Shown in pieces: positions 1-13,400 of a stretch of 64,000 nt of DNA. Source of the stretch: Brienomyrus brachyistius. Its lineage: Eukaryota; Chordata; Actinopteri; Osteoglossiformes; Mormyridae. The stretch is taken from the NCBI RefSeq assembly GCF_023856365.1, contig NC_064533.1:35450118-35514117 (forward strand). The letters are read 5' to 3'. Position numbers and translations under genes: made by a program. The stretch's first letter is position 1. Every line of letters begins with the position of its first letter. Under the pieces are notes generated by a model, which worked only from the letters and a program-made list of their open reading frames with translations, did no database searches and was not told the DNA's origin.

Positions 1-1915
1 TTTACTAGGCATTTCCCATGGTTTAGACACGGCAGAATAATGGCTATATGTATGTGTCATATTTCATAAAGGAAGTGATTTCATTACTAGCTGTCTGTAA
101 GCATGCATATACATTTGAATGTAAATGATGTGGAAATTAATTAAATACATATGTAATGGTAAAGGTAATGCAAATGAAACCGTTGGGTGCCATAAGGAAA
201 AAAACATTGCCCGTATATTGCCCATATCTGTAAACCAAGTAGTACCTGCCACTTTAACTGAGCTTGAAATGTTATTGGTCAGAATGTTTTTAAAGTAAAA
301 TTGCAAACTCAGTATGTCTATTACCTATTGAAATAAGGGTTAGGGTTAAGCCGATAGCTTAGTAAATATGGGCCCCAGCTGTAAAAGTCTAGAACCCTTG
401 ATGCCCCTGGACTCTGCATGAGGCAGCTCCCTGTTTCTTTAGTCCTCTGAGTACCTTAACGTCCAGGGAGAACCTGAACCACAACCAAAACGACAGCATT
501 CCGTCATCTTCTTAACCTTGAAAGATGCCACATTTTATTACGATTTTCCACATTTCATTCCAGTTCCTCTTAAAGAGGGAATGTTTGTAATGCTAACATC
601 TACTGAAGGTGATGATTTCAGATTACAAGAAGTCACTCTCCACCAAGCTCTGTAATCTGTGAGTTGTGCCCTGGTCCTGTGTTCACAGCAAAGAGTTGGT
701 CAGTTTTTACACTAGAACTATTAAAAGGCACTTTGGGGACCAGTATTGTGTTTCTGCCCCAGTCTCGGAATAACACAGCATTAACCTCTAGGACGTGCCG
801 CTTTCAGCCATGCTGCCCCCTTGTGACTGCCGTGCTCTTGCTGTCTGAAACCTCTCCTCGCTGGCCTCATGTAACATGAGTCCCGTTCTTTTTTCAGGCC
901 CTTGTCTCTGCCAACTGACAGGAAAGATATTTTTGCAAATCCAACTATACTAGAAGCCAGCCAAAACCGATCTCAGGAATTCCTTCTCAAAGGCTTGTGG
1001 GAAAAGGCTAGAATTGAGGAAAGGGCCTGTGTGTGTGTGTGTATGTGTGTTTTTTTTTTTTTTTTTGCTGAAATAGGCACAGAACGGTCTTAGGATGATA
1101 AAGCAGCAGTCTGATTAAAGCAGAATCGTTTTGGCTGCAGTGGGCTCAGTGGTCCCCTGTACAACAGAACCCAGGATAGTGAACTGGGGTAATGACCACC
1201 AAGCACAATGCACTGAAGGCTCTGCCTGTACTCGAGGCTTAGGATTCCCTGGCTGCCTAACTGGCAAAAAGTCCATTTAAGACACTTGAAAGTTATGTGT
1301 ATAGGTGACAGTTTACATGTGTATCTTTCTGTATATAATAGACTGTTGAAGAGACACATTGTGGCAATGGGCGGAGAGGTAGGGGGCGAAACATGGAGGC
1401 AGCCCCTTCCCAGTTCCGTGGTTCCTTATGAGACCTTCCAGGAAAAGTGCATGACCATGTTGTTCTAGTGTGATCCTATCTTTTTATCTGGAAGGTTTGA
1501 GTGGCCGTCCCTGATTTGTAAGGGGCGAACAGCAGTCCTCACTTGGGCTTTCAGTATTTTGTAAAGCGCTAACCTTTATTGTATGTATACATTGTGCTGT
1601 ACTCTTGATGTCACTGTTACACTGAAATTTCAGTTAGGGTTTTTTCCACTTTTGCATTGATTAATGAGTCTGGTATGAGTGTATGAGGTGTTAATGCTTA
1701 TAGTTCTGTAGATTTGGGTTCTTGTAAAAGTATGATCCTTATTTAAATTGATTTTCGATTCATGTATACCTCTCTGCTCTGAAACAATGTTGCTGAAACA
1801 GCTCAATGATTGGAACCATGGAGGTCTGAACATGTTTTTTAAATTATTTTATTTATTGCTGTTGTACTAAAATGTGTCTTTGTATGGAACCAATAAAAAG
1901 ATGTGATTTTACACC
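1..1915 (+). other. Probable 3' UTR end of an unidentified plus-strand gene
   Basis: No convincing coding exon is visible here. The short open frames have no recognisable protein and no codon-level similarity I can name. The segment ends with a good polyadenylation context: a canonical AATAAA at 1892-1897 followed by a T/G-rich stretch. This looks like the end of a long 3' UTR transcribed left to right, converging on desmin. A (GT)n/poly-T run lies at about 1029-1066. The gene identity is unknown, because the coding part would lie left of the window. Confidence 0.4.
1892..1897 (+). terminator. Polyadenylation signal AATAAA
   Basis: Canonical hexamer about 20 nt before a plausible cleavage region and a T/G-rich downstream element. 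It supports a plus-strand transcript ending near 1915. Confidence 0.5.
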
Positions 1916-3475
1916 TTGCATTTGTCTGTTACTGTCCTATTTATCTTGGCTGTGAGTCCACCTGCATTTTTCATGTTGCAGGTGGATCTAGTGTATCCCT
2001 GGATTTCATAAGCAAATGTATTGAAATGAGGGGTCGGAGATCCATCTGGAAAGAGCATGAGTGAAAACGGAATCAGTCAGAAGAAGCTTGAATAACGCTC
2101 TGCGTAACGAGCGAATCCACCAAGCCAGGTGCATGACGTGGAGTTATTCTCACAGGAAGCGTCTACAGGTCCGAGATATAACCCGCAAATCACAGCCAGA
2201 GCCCCCTGCCAGGATACCAACAAGTATTAAGAATCATAAACCTAATGCTGATTAAACATTTTTAGGAGGCTGTATGATCACAGTTGAGGAGAATACTAGG
2301 ATATAATTTGCCCAAGATCTGTGAATCATTATATTTGGGAAATTTGAAAAGAGGAGGTTTCTGGCAGTGAGATACTTGGTGAAAATTTGACTAGCAGCGG
2401 CTAAAAAATCAATCACCAGGAGATGGTGTAAAGAAGAGACCCCGACCACGGATAGCTAGAAGGACACTGTCAAGGAGATATGTGACCTTGAAAGACTTAC
2501 ACACAAATGGTTTTTGTGGAAAAATGCGCCCAGTGGACCATATATAATTCCCTTCACAGAGACACCATTGGGGGTAAGGAAACGTAATGTTTAGAGTTTT
2601 ATACTCGATTCATGTGTGGCACTGGTGCGGTTACTTGTCTTTGTTCTTGACTTATTTGTATGTATTGTTTGAAATATTTATAAAATTTAAGTTAGAACAA
2701 AAGAATCGTAAACCTGATGGTGAACCAAAATAGATATGTGAGCCATACCACGTGGAGCAAACGTACCACGGAGAGTGCGTTGACCTGAAAGTCTCCATGG
2801 TAATTAGGGAATGAAATGCAGGTGTATTCTCTGCAGTGTGGTGTGAGCTGGCTGCCAGTGCTGGCTACAGGCAGGTGTGCAACACTCTTCCCCTCCACGA
2901 CTACATGCTTCCATCTGCATCTTTGCAAGAGACCTCCTGGATGTTGCAGTCTGCAGGTCAAATGGTGCTCTGTCCTCCTCACAGATCTTGGGGACTACCT
3001 TCTAAGGTTGTCAGGAGGAGAAGGAGAAGATACAATGATGGTGGCAGTTCTCTAGGTGGGTCTACTGATTAATGCGTACTCTGAACACGATAAAACGAAT
3101 ATCACAAGAGTTAAAACACAAGAGGAATGACCCCAGTAACTTCTCCTTTTTTAATTCCCTTATAATTTATTAATGCAGGATACTGTAATAATGTTTTTTT
3201 TTGGATAAGTGAAATTGTGTCCCATTCTGCTTTAGCATACAAAAGGTACTTTGTGAATACGTGATTAAATAAACTAAGCTAAAACTTCTAGTATAAATAG
3301 CTTGGGAGCCATCTAAAGTCCCAAGACAGCTGACCTCTCTATCCCTACTCAATTTACTCCTCTATCTAAGTTTTATATTAGAAGTTAGTAACTAAATGTG
3401 CGAGCAAATTATTCAGGCTGTCCCCAATTTGCAAATGTGCCTAGTCTTGTGTCCTGTATCTTGTAACCGTCGTCT

Positions 3476-3615
3476 TCTGACCCCAAGAGAGTCCGAAGGG
3501 ATTGGTGTAACACTCTAAAGCAGTGTTTCTCAATCTGGTCCTCTGACCCCGAGAGAGTCCGAAGGGATTGCTGTAACACTCTAAAGCAGTGTTTCTCAAT
3601 CTGGTCCTCTGACCC
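3476..3615. repeat. 66-bp tandem duplication, 2.1 copies
   Basis: The unit starting TCTGACCCC at 3476 recurs at 3542 and again, truncated, at 3608. The spacing is exactly 66 bp with only a few substitutions. The shared text around TTTCTCAATCTGGTCCTCTG resembles an element dispersed in fish genomes. Confidence 0.8.
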
Positions 3616-4744
3616 TACAGCAGTCTACATTTCTGCTTCCTCCCAGCTGCCTACTGTGGGAGGATCGGGTTGAGAAAGACAGCCCCAAAGCAAGGTGTTT
3701 TACCTACAATATTATTTTACTGCTTCACTAAAATATCGAGCTGTATACATGGATAGAAAAAAGCATGAGTTAAGGAATAAAATATAAACGTTTGGTCGCC
3801 AGGCTACAGGGTCAAACACCATACTGTTCAGATTACTTTTGATGCTGTACATTCGGCCTTGATGATCTGTGTTGAATAGTTCAAATGAACCACCATTCTT
3901 TGGTAATTTACCTTTCACTTGTCTCCTAATCTGCACATCCACACTATTTTTGATAAATGCAGGAATTCTTTCTTTCAGCCCTCTAAACGGGAATGATAGA
4001 ACATGTTTTTATAAAACTGCTTCTTAGCTCAAGGACACCCACATTGTCATGTGCACAGATTGTGACTGTAGCATTCTGACCATTTTGGATGTTATCCCAG
4101 TCTATCATCCACCTACTGTACAATACCACAAGTCCTGCAGCCCAAAAACATGACTCTTATTAAAACTAAAGTTCCAACGGAGCTTCGGAAGAGTAAGGGA
4201 TTGCTGGTTGTACAGTGTCCTAATTTAATCTTAGGAGATTTACAGCTAGAGCTACCGAAGAATGTATTTCAAGCCATGGCGTTGAAACTGTTAATACGAA
4301 ACTGCAGGCCTTTCATACTACGAAAGTAGTTCAGATAGGAAGACAAAGGCACTGTTCTCCTCAGACTCAATAAAACAGCTACAAAATGACTAATATGGAT
4401 AACTGGTTCCTCTTATCACATCCAGCCATTTTACTAAAACCTATCATTGTTTAGAAAGACATGTAAATTGCTAGATTAATTTTGTTTTTGCAGGTACAAT
4501 ATATCACCTAATATTTAAATTAAACTGTGCTTGTAATAATGTACAAGAAAAGCACAAACTGGCATACATTGTGAAAGGATAAAAGTTGATTCATTGCAAT
4601 GCCTGGCCCTACATAACCCTGTCCATGCATACACTAGCTGCTGAGCCTAGCCTACGTGGCTCAGAGCACAATGAAGGGCTAGACCCTGGATGGTCCATTG
4701 CGGGGCACATACCTGACTGCATTGAAATTGAAATTGTGCGTCTC

Positions 4745-5115
4745 ACCTGTTTCCGGGTGTCTGTGGAGTTTGCCTGTTCTTACCATGTCAGGTGGGTTAA
4801 TTGGCATCTCAGAATCATCCATTGTGTGTGTCTATGTCTTGAGATGGACTGGCATTCCATCCAGAGTTTGCCTCAGGCGTAAGTGAAGCTTAAGCCAATC
4901 AAGAACTAATCAGATGTGAGTAAGGACAGGTAACTGAACTATTAAATTAAGAAATATGCACTCTTTTGGTGGCCTGGCAGCCTGGCACCTCAAGCTGGAA
5001 GTGAAGTTTGCATCCTGGTTTCCTTTTCCAAACATGTGCATTGGTGTTTTCTAAATTGCCCAAAGTGTGTGTCCCCTGGCATCACGCCCAGGGCTTCCCC
5101 CAGCATGTTTCCTGC
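4745..5115 (-). repeat. Fragments of a dispersed repeat (ATGCAAACTC family)
   Basis: Two fragments, at about 4745-4880 and 5045-5115, read on the minus strand as modules of a repeat common in fish genomes. Recognisable landmarks are GGAGTTTGCCTGTTC, GGTTAATTGGCATCTC, GATGGACTGGCATTCCATCC and CTAAATTGCCC. Related copies occur at about 11940-12060, 35441-35730, 41400-41610 and 43440-43650. Confidence 0.6.
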
Positions 5116-7184
5116 CACAGCCTTCAGACAGACCACTGCCCTGTACTCAAAAAGCACTTAAGGAAACCGGAGGGGTAATTAGCTAATTATGTTGCAGATA
5201 TTCTGTAATTCTTTAAATAATTCAAGTTAAAACAAATTTATTTGTGGTTCATTGGTTATATCCATTTTCACTCTAAGTTGATTAAAAAATCACTTAAAAA
5301 GGTTTTACTACTGAACCCACTGTTATTATAATTATTATAAGCCCTAAATGTGTTTTTTAAAATTACCTGTATTTGTATCATGCCAAGAAGCAAAGCAGCC
5401 GTTCAACCACACCACCTCACCTGAATACTAATTAATTGGCATGGATTAAAAGAACCTGCTGTGCCTTGTGATGTACTGAGTGTGCTGCCATAGTAAGTGG
5501 ATGTTTTGTGTATAATTTCTGTTTGCTTTCCTGGGGCTTGTATTGCAAACCTGGATTTCTTGCAGAGCCTGATAACTTATCGGATTTAAGGTAGTCTGGG
5601 CTAAATGTAAGTGAAGGAAGATAAAGTCCATTTAAACTGGGGTACCTTACTGTCAATCTGACGAGTTATCCAGCTGAGCACGAGATCCGGCTTCCTGATA
5701 CAGACCCCTGGTTTTCATGCTCTTTGTCTCGGTATTGGATTCGCATTTATTTATTCGCTCAGCATTCCCAAGGTCGGCTTTGGAACCTCATGCCTGTTTT
5801 TGGACTATGGTGATAGATCACAGTTCTGATTTGCTTGCCTTCTTTTTCCACTAACTGATTTGGACCCTTTGCCCGCTTGTAGAGAGTTTCAGAAAGACAG
5901 CCGATGCTCCCACACTGTCCTGCAGTGACAACTGGCCACACTGCTGACCTTTCAGTAGGAAAGTGACACATCCTTAGAGACAGTAACTATGCCTGTGTGT
6001 AAACATGGAGCCGTATAATTCACTTCAGCTGTACACATAGCAGAAGACGCTGTGCTATTTGAAAAGAATTTTCTGAAATTCGTCCTGGAAAATCAGATTT
6101 ATATAGGCATATTTAATACAAGAAGGTTGTATTATCGAGAGAATAAATTAGACATAATGCTTATAGCTTGTTAAATTTATAGTAGGAAGAATGAAACATA
6201 TTATGCCAGATATATCCTGCACCGTTTCTACCATTGGATAATATTCCTGACATTTTCCTGTTTTCCTCAAGGAATCTGACCCCTTCCCCATTTTCTTAGA
6301 ACAAAGACAAATAGACAGCAACATAATCAGATGATAAATAGCAATGTCTGTGTTTATTATTTACTGGGAACCACAATTTCCCATCCTTGCTCTCATTGGT
6401 CAGTTAGATATTCCATTTCATTTTTTCTCAGAACACACCAAATCTCATATGCCTCAAAGATCTATAACTTTTCCCTCAATAATCTCACATTCCCAGAACA
6501 ATCTTTGCCCACCAGCCCCACACAACAGCCCTCCTTGAGCACAATCAGAATCTTGGCTATCAGACAATAAATTGTGCTGTGACAGGCACACGCTCTGGGT
6601 TATGTGCCATAAATATAAACCCCAGCTCTTCTGTATTCATTCTTATACTCAGTATGTTTGGGGGCAGAGCAGAGTAATATGCCGCGGTAACATGGGGCCC
6701 CTGTTGTGTCCTCCGTCCTAAACCTGCTGTAAAGCACAGTGGACATCTTAGGCAACAGAAGCAGAGAACGCGTCTGGCAACAGCTTTCTGTTGCGGTAAT
6801 GATAAAGGTGATGCACTGCAGGGCGGCCATTAAGGTGGCATGCAAAATAGGACGGAGGAGATGTCAGGACTCGGAGTTCATCTCACTGTCTTTTCAAGCT
6901 GGATCAGTCTTGGCAGCTTCTTGCTCTGTACTGAAAGTCAGTTGCGGCTAAATCAGCTAAGTTAGCGTGAGCCATTGTTGTTAGAGACTCCGTAGCTAAA
7001 GGCTGGCATTCTGCCTTGAGGCTGAAACAACAAACACTTAGAATCGATTCCAATTAGCCAATAGTCCACTTTACACTTGCATTTGTGTGCAGAAAAAAAA
7101 AACAGATTTTATGTAGTGTAACATAGTGTCTTAGAGTTAAACGGATATAAAATCTGCACAACTAGGTTATCTGAAGACTAAATA

Positions 7185-7190
7185 TTTATT
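7185..7190 (-). terminator. des: Candidate desmin polyadenylation signal
   Basis: TTTATT on the plus strand, so AATAAA on the minus strand, gives a desmin 3' UTR of about 265 nt. A second candidate at 7413-7418 lies only about 36 nt after the stop codon. A plus-strand AATAAA at 7381-7386 sits between them, so polyA signals face each other here. Which site is used cannot be decided from the sequence. Confidence 0.35.
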
Positions 7191-7453
7191 AGAGGTTTTA
7201 AATATTGAAAGATATTAAATATTCTAAGAGTTCAACACACATACAAGCAGTAGCACATTCAGCTGTGACTTACTTTGGTCATATTTCCCGTTCTTTACTT
7301 GCTGTTATTGATACCAAGTGATGATTTTATGACTGAGTGATTTACATATGTGCACTAAAGGTTGCATGCTTTTCCTGTTAAATAAAGACCAATTTGGAAA
7401 GTGGATGCTTGGTTTATTTAGCTTTTTTTTTCCTGTTTTCTTGCGTCCCTGCC

Positions 7454-10400
7454 TTACATAATATCCTGTTGGTGCTGTGTGGATTCACTGACGACCTGCA
7501 AATAAAAGTAAAGCGTTAGTTGGGTCTAAACCTGATGAGAGAGCGTGCGAGAGAGAGAGAGACCATCAGGCAGAATAAATAGATAGCTGAATGCTTCAAC
7601 AGAACAACGAACAAACCCGCAGCCAGAGAATCAGCTTTTGAAAGGACCTGACGGTAAATGCCGTCCTCTGTTCTCCCGCCTTCATCCATCATGGCACTGT
7701 CAGATCTAAAAGCCCTTCTACAATCTACCTCAGATTAGGATTCAGAATAGAACAATAGGAAGCGGTGTTTCCCCAAACCCAGGTCTAAATGAGACGATAG
7801 AGAGCACATGGCTGAAAACCCAGCTGCAAGCTGCTTGTGTACAGGCTCTAAGGAAGTATTCTGGGCACAATACTGCTGATCTACCAAGTGGCACCGCCGA
7901 GAATAGCTCTGCAGTAATGGGCGCGGGCTTTCTGGAGCACATGGGTGCTTCACTGAAGCAGACGAGATCTGCACATGTATCAGCTCTCCGGCAGGGTTAA
8001 GAACTCTTTAGAATTCACCGTGGGATTTGGTGTTACTCAGAAAGTCCACAAACAGTTGTGGGGGAGTGGAACAGTAAGTACCGGAATAGGATGGGGTACA
8101 CACGGGTTGAAGTTAACAGAACTTACACAACGACTCTACGAGTCCCCATCTTCTATCCGAAGCTGGCCTGAGTTAAAATAAACCAGCGAAGAGCATAGTG
8201 AGTTTTACACAGTAGGCTACCGCCATTATTTTCTCATGCCTTTCTTTTTTTACCGTGCCAACTATCTGTACTGCTGCTGGTTTCCTGTACTGTGCACTGT
8301 GACATTTTCTTCAGCAGCTACCTCGTCATTAACCCTTTTCTCTTTCTGCTGTACAGTTGACGTAGAGGTGCCTGAGATAGTGGGTAATTTCCATGAAACA
8401 ACACACTCTAAGTCTTTGCCTATAGGTGATCCTTCTGGGTTTAACGATGTATTTTGAGCAGAAAACTGCTGCCACATGTGTCTCCAAGCAGGATGAAAGA
8501 GACAGGCAGTGAGGCACTGCAGCATCCACAGAGGACTCACCTCACCATCGCGGGTCTCGATGGTCTTAATCAGAACTGTTTTCTTGGAATGGAGCTCCGA
8601 TGAGCGCTGCTCAGGACTGGTCTCTACAGGGACAGGTGTCCAAAAAGCAAAATATTAAAAAATGCAAAAATGGTAAGTCTTATATTATGTAGCTATTTAG
8701 CTAAGAACATACTTGATGATCAAAAAAGTCTTAGCATAAAATAATGTCTGATTACGGTTTCATTATGACAGGAGCAATTGCAAAACTCCTTTCCTCTCAG
8801 GTTATATATAGTGTGTTCCTGTTTTTTGCAGTTAAACTCTGTTAGATTTTTTTTTACTTAGATTGAACTATTGAATAAATAAATCCATACAACCACATAA
8901 GTTAATTGAGAAGATGCAACATTTTTAATAATCCTATACCAATGTTCCCAAATTCCCCGTTTAGACAATTACGAATAATGAGTTTATGTTATTTCTTGAA
9001 CAATTAAGCTATAAATTACTCAGGGAAGGACCCGGATGGATTATACCTCACCGGGGTAAGTGGTGTGAGATGCCACTAAATCTTTGTCCCGTTTTTGTTT
9101 TTTTGCTGTTTAAAACTAATAATTCATTCAGGCAACAGCTCAGCTTCGGTAATTAAGAGCTCAGCTGAAATCTGCAGACGTTGCGACTTGAGAATCAGGA
9201 CTGAGCGCCCCTGCTTTACGGAAGGAGCAGAAAGCCAATTAGGTAATAAGCTTTTAAATAGCGACCTCTGGTGGTGATACGATCCACACAACTATACTTT
9301 TTCATTTATTCGAAAATGAAATTGAATCTCCCTCACTTAATGAAATCGAATATGAGATGGTGTATATGAACGAACAGCAGTAACACTTTTAGGATGAAGG
9401 TTCATTTCTGTAAGGTGTACATGGGCTCACCTCGGAAGCTCAATGTGGAGTAGGCATGCATGGGGATAGCAATCCTGGAGATAACAGAAAAGTAAAGTGT
9501 AAAGCGACGTTACGATGAACTGCCTCATCAACATACAGATGTGTCAAATAAATATGGAAAATAGTACATAGATCAGGTGGACAGGTGAAATAGTCATGTT
9601 TTTGCTATGATATCAAGGACAATGTATTTGGGGCATCAGTAATCCTTCTAAGGCTGCAGACTTGAATGCATAACAGCAGTGCGACAAGGCTGTCCAATTT
9701 CGAAGGGTCCTTCAAATGCAGTCTAGAAATGCGTCCTTCTTTTGCCAAATCATGAGGCATCCACCCGAAGGGTCCTTCGCTACCCAGCATATCCTAAGAT
9801 TCATTGCGCAGAGGTAAAGTGGGCGTGTCCCGGCTATGAGATAGGAGCGGCGCTTCGTGACTCAAAGGTAAGGGTGGGAACAGCCGGTGACACAAATAGG
9901 AAATTATCCGTAGGTTAGACTCTCCCATCTGACAACGCTTTCTGTTCGATCTTCGATAGGTTTCGCCTTCATAGACCGCGTCCTTTGAAGGATTTAGTCA
10001 CTGGATTTGGACGCAGCCCCCGACACTCATCCTAATCTCTGCACTCACAATTGTCGTCCCTGATTTTTGCACCAGTGTGCAGATTGATTCATTTTCTCTT
10101 TCGTTATTCTCCATGTGTCAGCTTTGCCTTTGTTTTTAACTTATTATTGCTATTTTAATGCTGCCCCGTCCATGTTACCACAAAAAAGAAAAAAAAACAT
10201 CCCTAATAAAACACCCATTCCTTCCTCCATCATCCATGTCATATGCTTCTGTACAGTATTGCATGTACATCGTCTGATAGGCAGCTTTTAATAGCAGCAG
10301 ATTTGGCACTGTTAGCGGCATCCAGCCTCCTAACACCTGCCTCACCTGCTCTCCTCTCCCTCCAGCAGCTTCCTGTAGGTGGCGATCTCCACATCCAGAG

Positions 10401-13400
10401 CCATCTTGACATTGAGCAGATCCTGGTACTCCCGCAGGTGCCTGGCCATCTCATCCTTCATGTTGGCGATCTCAGCCTCCAGCCTAGCGATCGTGTCCTG
10501 GTATCCACCGGCCTCGCGGCCCGTGCGGTCCTCCATCTCCCGCATCTGCCTCATTAGAGACTCATTCTGTTGAGGAGGAATCAGAGGCAGGAAGATTAGA
10601 GGAGCTGGGATGGTGCGGGAAGGAGGGATAGTAGCAACTAGTCGTTAAAAGTGAATGGAGGAGAGGGCAGACTGGAGAGGGCCAGGGTTGGGGTTTGGTG
10701 AGGGTGTGGAACCGGAGTGACTGGAGACTCATGGGAACTTACGGTGCCCTTCAGAGAATCGATCTCACAGGTGTAGGACTGGATCTGGTGGCGGAACTCC
10801 ATACACTCCTGTTTGGCCTGCCTCAGAGCGTCATTGTTCTTGCTGACGGCCTGGTTTAGATCCGAAACCTAAGGGTGGGAAGTGATTTATTGTTCCACTT
10901 GAGTCAGATGCAGATCCACTGTATTTGCATGCTTTCACTCCATCAATCATGCACGCAGGCGAGAAACTAGTGTCACATTGTTGCCGGTCACACATCTGCA
11001 GTGATGAGGCCCGTTCCAAGCAAACGTGGCTCGCAGCCATTTCCGCTCTTCTCACACCTTGGACTTGTACCACTCCTCAGCTTCTGCGATGTTCTTGGCA
11101 GCGATACCCTCATACTGGGCCCGGATGTCCCGGAGGGCTGCTGTCAGGTCTGGCTTGGACATGTCCATCTGGATCTGGACCTGCGTCTCCTGCATTTGGG
11201 CCTGCAGCTCACGGATTTCCTGCAGAGAGAGAGAGTTAGGTGTGAGCCTCCAGATTTCTAGTTTCTAGACACATCTTTTATTTATCAGGTTCAGCGTCCC
11301 CCCCCCCCCCCCCCCCCCCCCCGGAGGTGAGCACAGATGGAAGTGGGTTTATTCTATTTAAACTATCAGTGTAAGTGGAGCGTTCATCTACAGCAAGTAG
11401 AGCGTAACAGCGGCAAATGAGCATTTTGTCCATCATCCCACAACTATGTGCTGCTCCCTCAGCATTTAATTATAGCCCTACATGTGCCTGGTGCTGTCTC
11501 ACTGCTCCTTGAAACAGAGAGTAAGCAAACGGCAAAAAAAGGAAATAAATGAAAGCCTCGAGAAGTCTGGGAGATGAAAAGGATCTTGCCCTTGTGCTTA
11601 TTGTCTACCTAGGCTATTTGTGTGTCTATTTGTGTCTATGTACCCCCAGCTTGACAAGGTTGGCGGGACCGTAAGCATCATGTTCGTTGAATTTCCTAAC
11701 ATAATCAGTTCAATAGAATCTCTATACACCTTAAACATTTGGTACAACCTGTATCAACTACAGAAGTTCTCAGATGATACGGAATTTGCGGGTGCATTAC
11801 CTTCAGTAACAGAGTCAATCAAATGTGCTGCTTTCAATTGTGTGTGTTTGTATGTATATTTATGCTCAAATTCATAACATCACATCCCCAGCATTTTGGG
11901 CTTTAATTCCTGCCTCTACATGGCATTAGGTTGCTTGTTCTCCCTACTGTACTATATGTTGCGTGGATTTCCTCCCACAATCCAGAACCATGCAATTCGG
12001 TCAACTGGCTTCTCTGAATAATGGATCAAAGATGAATATTTGGATTGATGGATGGATGATAGACACATTTGTCTTTAGACTGACAGGCAGTTCAGAAAAC
12101 ATCTTAAGGGGCATATATAGGACAGACAGGTATCTAACCTCTTCATGGATCTTCTTGAGGAAGTTGATCTCCTCCTGCAGAGTCTCAATGCGCCTCTCCA
12201 GGTCCAGCCTGGCCAATGTGGCAGCATCTACATCCTATCAGAGGTGAATGTGTAAGATCATCTAGATAATTAGAGCACTGAATGTATTTTCTTTGTTTTA
12301 CTTATGTGTTATGTTTATTAAAGTATAAGAACATGGAGAAATCACTGACTGAAGTGCTTGATAGTGTAAATAGTATTTATGCATATTATCTATTATATTC
12401 ATATTGTTATAAATCCTTATAGTGCCAACATCTTAGACCTTACCGCTCTAAAGGCAACCAGATTACTCTCTGCCTCCTCTTTCAGATGGATCTCCTCCTG
12501 CAACCTTCAGATCATTGGGAAGAAAATAAAGGCAGCTTCAGTTGATAAAGGCCATTCATAAGTACAAGGTTTATGACTCCTTGTGTCTCTTCACAAATCT
12601 GCAGCACATTCAGCTCTCTAGAGCTGCTGCTGTGTGCCGGTAAGGAGAAGGTGGTTAGCATGGGCAGCAGAATTACTTTCTCACCCCACAGGAGAATGGG
12701 AGTGATATTATGGAGCTGTGTATCTCTCACCAGTACCCAACGACCGATCAGGTGTCTACAGTCAGGAGGCGTTTATTCAGCAGACAGATCAGATTCCCTG
12801 ACCATCTGGCCCGTCTTTCTCTATAGTGCAGTCATGCTAATTATAACCCCTGGTCACAGTGGACAGTATAAAGGTGTCTTCCTCTATACCTCGTCTCCGT
12901 CCATCTTTCTTTGGCACCGGCTATCATATGCTTCAGTGCGGGTCAAAGCCCATGTGGACTAGGCCAGCTTCACCGCCGGCGCCGACGGGGGGGTCAGAAG
13001 ATGTCTAGGTAATCAGCCATCTTGCCCGTGCCAGGATATATATCACTGATCAGCCTTATATTATGCATGTTTTTAAATCTATCTCTTAAAACAACAATAG
13101 TGTATGGAGCTTTTACAATGAAACAGCCTGCAAATCTACTTCCCAGAAACACATCAGCATTTATAATCGTTATATTCTGTCACTGCTAAGTCTTCCGTTC
13201 CCCTTTCTTTGGTAGAGAATAAGAGAGCAAGACGGAGAGTAAGATAGGCAATGCTGTCATTCCTCATCCTCACTTCCATTCACTTCAGCCGCTTCCTTTT
13301 ATGGACTTCCACCATGGCCACTCAAGCACAAACATTTTCCAGAGCCTGAAGAAGGAAGTATCTGGGGTTTGGGCCAGAGATGCAGCCAACTCCCAAATAG

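Larger units (their letters stand above)
1916..7453. other. Intergenic region between unknown gene and desmin 3' end
   Basis: No gene is recognised on either strand. It holds AT-rich unique sequence, a short tandem duplication (3476-3615) and fragments of a dispersed repeat (about 4745-4880 and 5045-5115). Several AATAAA hexamers occur on both strands near the right end. SPEG, the neighbour downstream of desmin in mammals, is not seen here. Confidence 0.6.
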
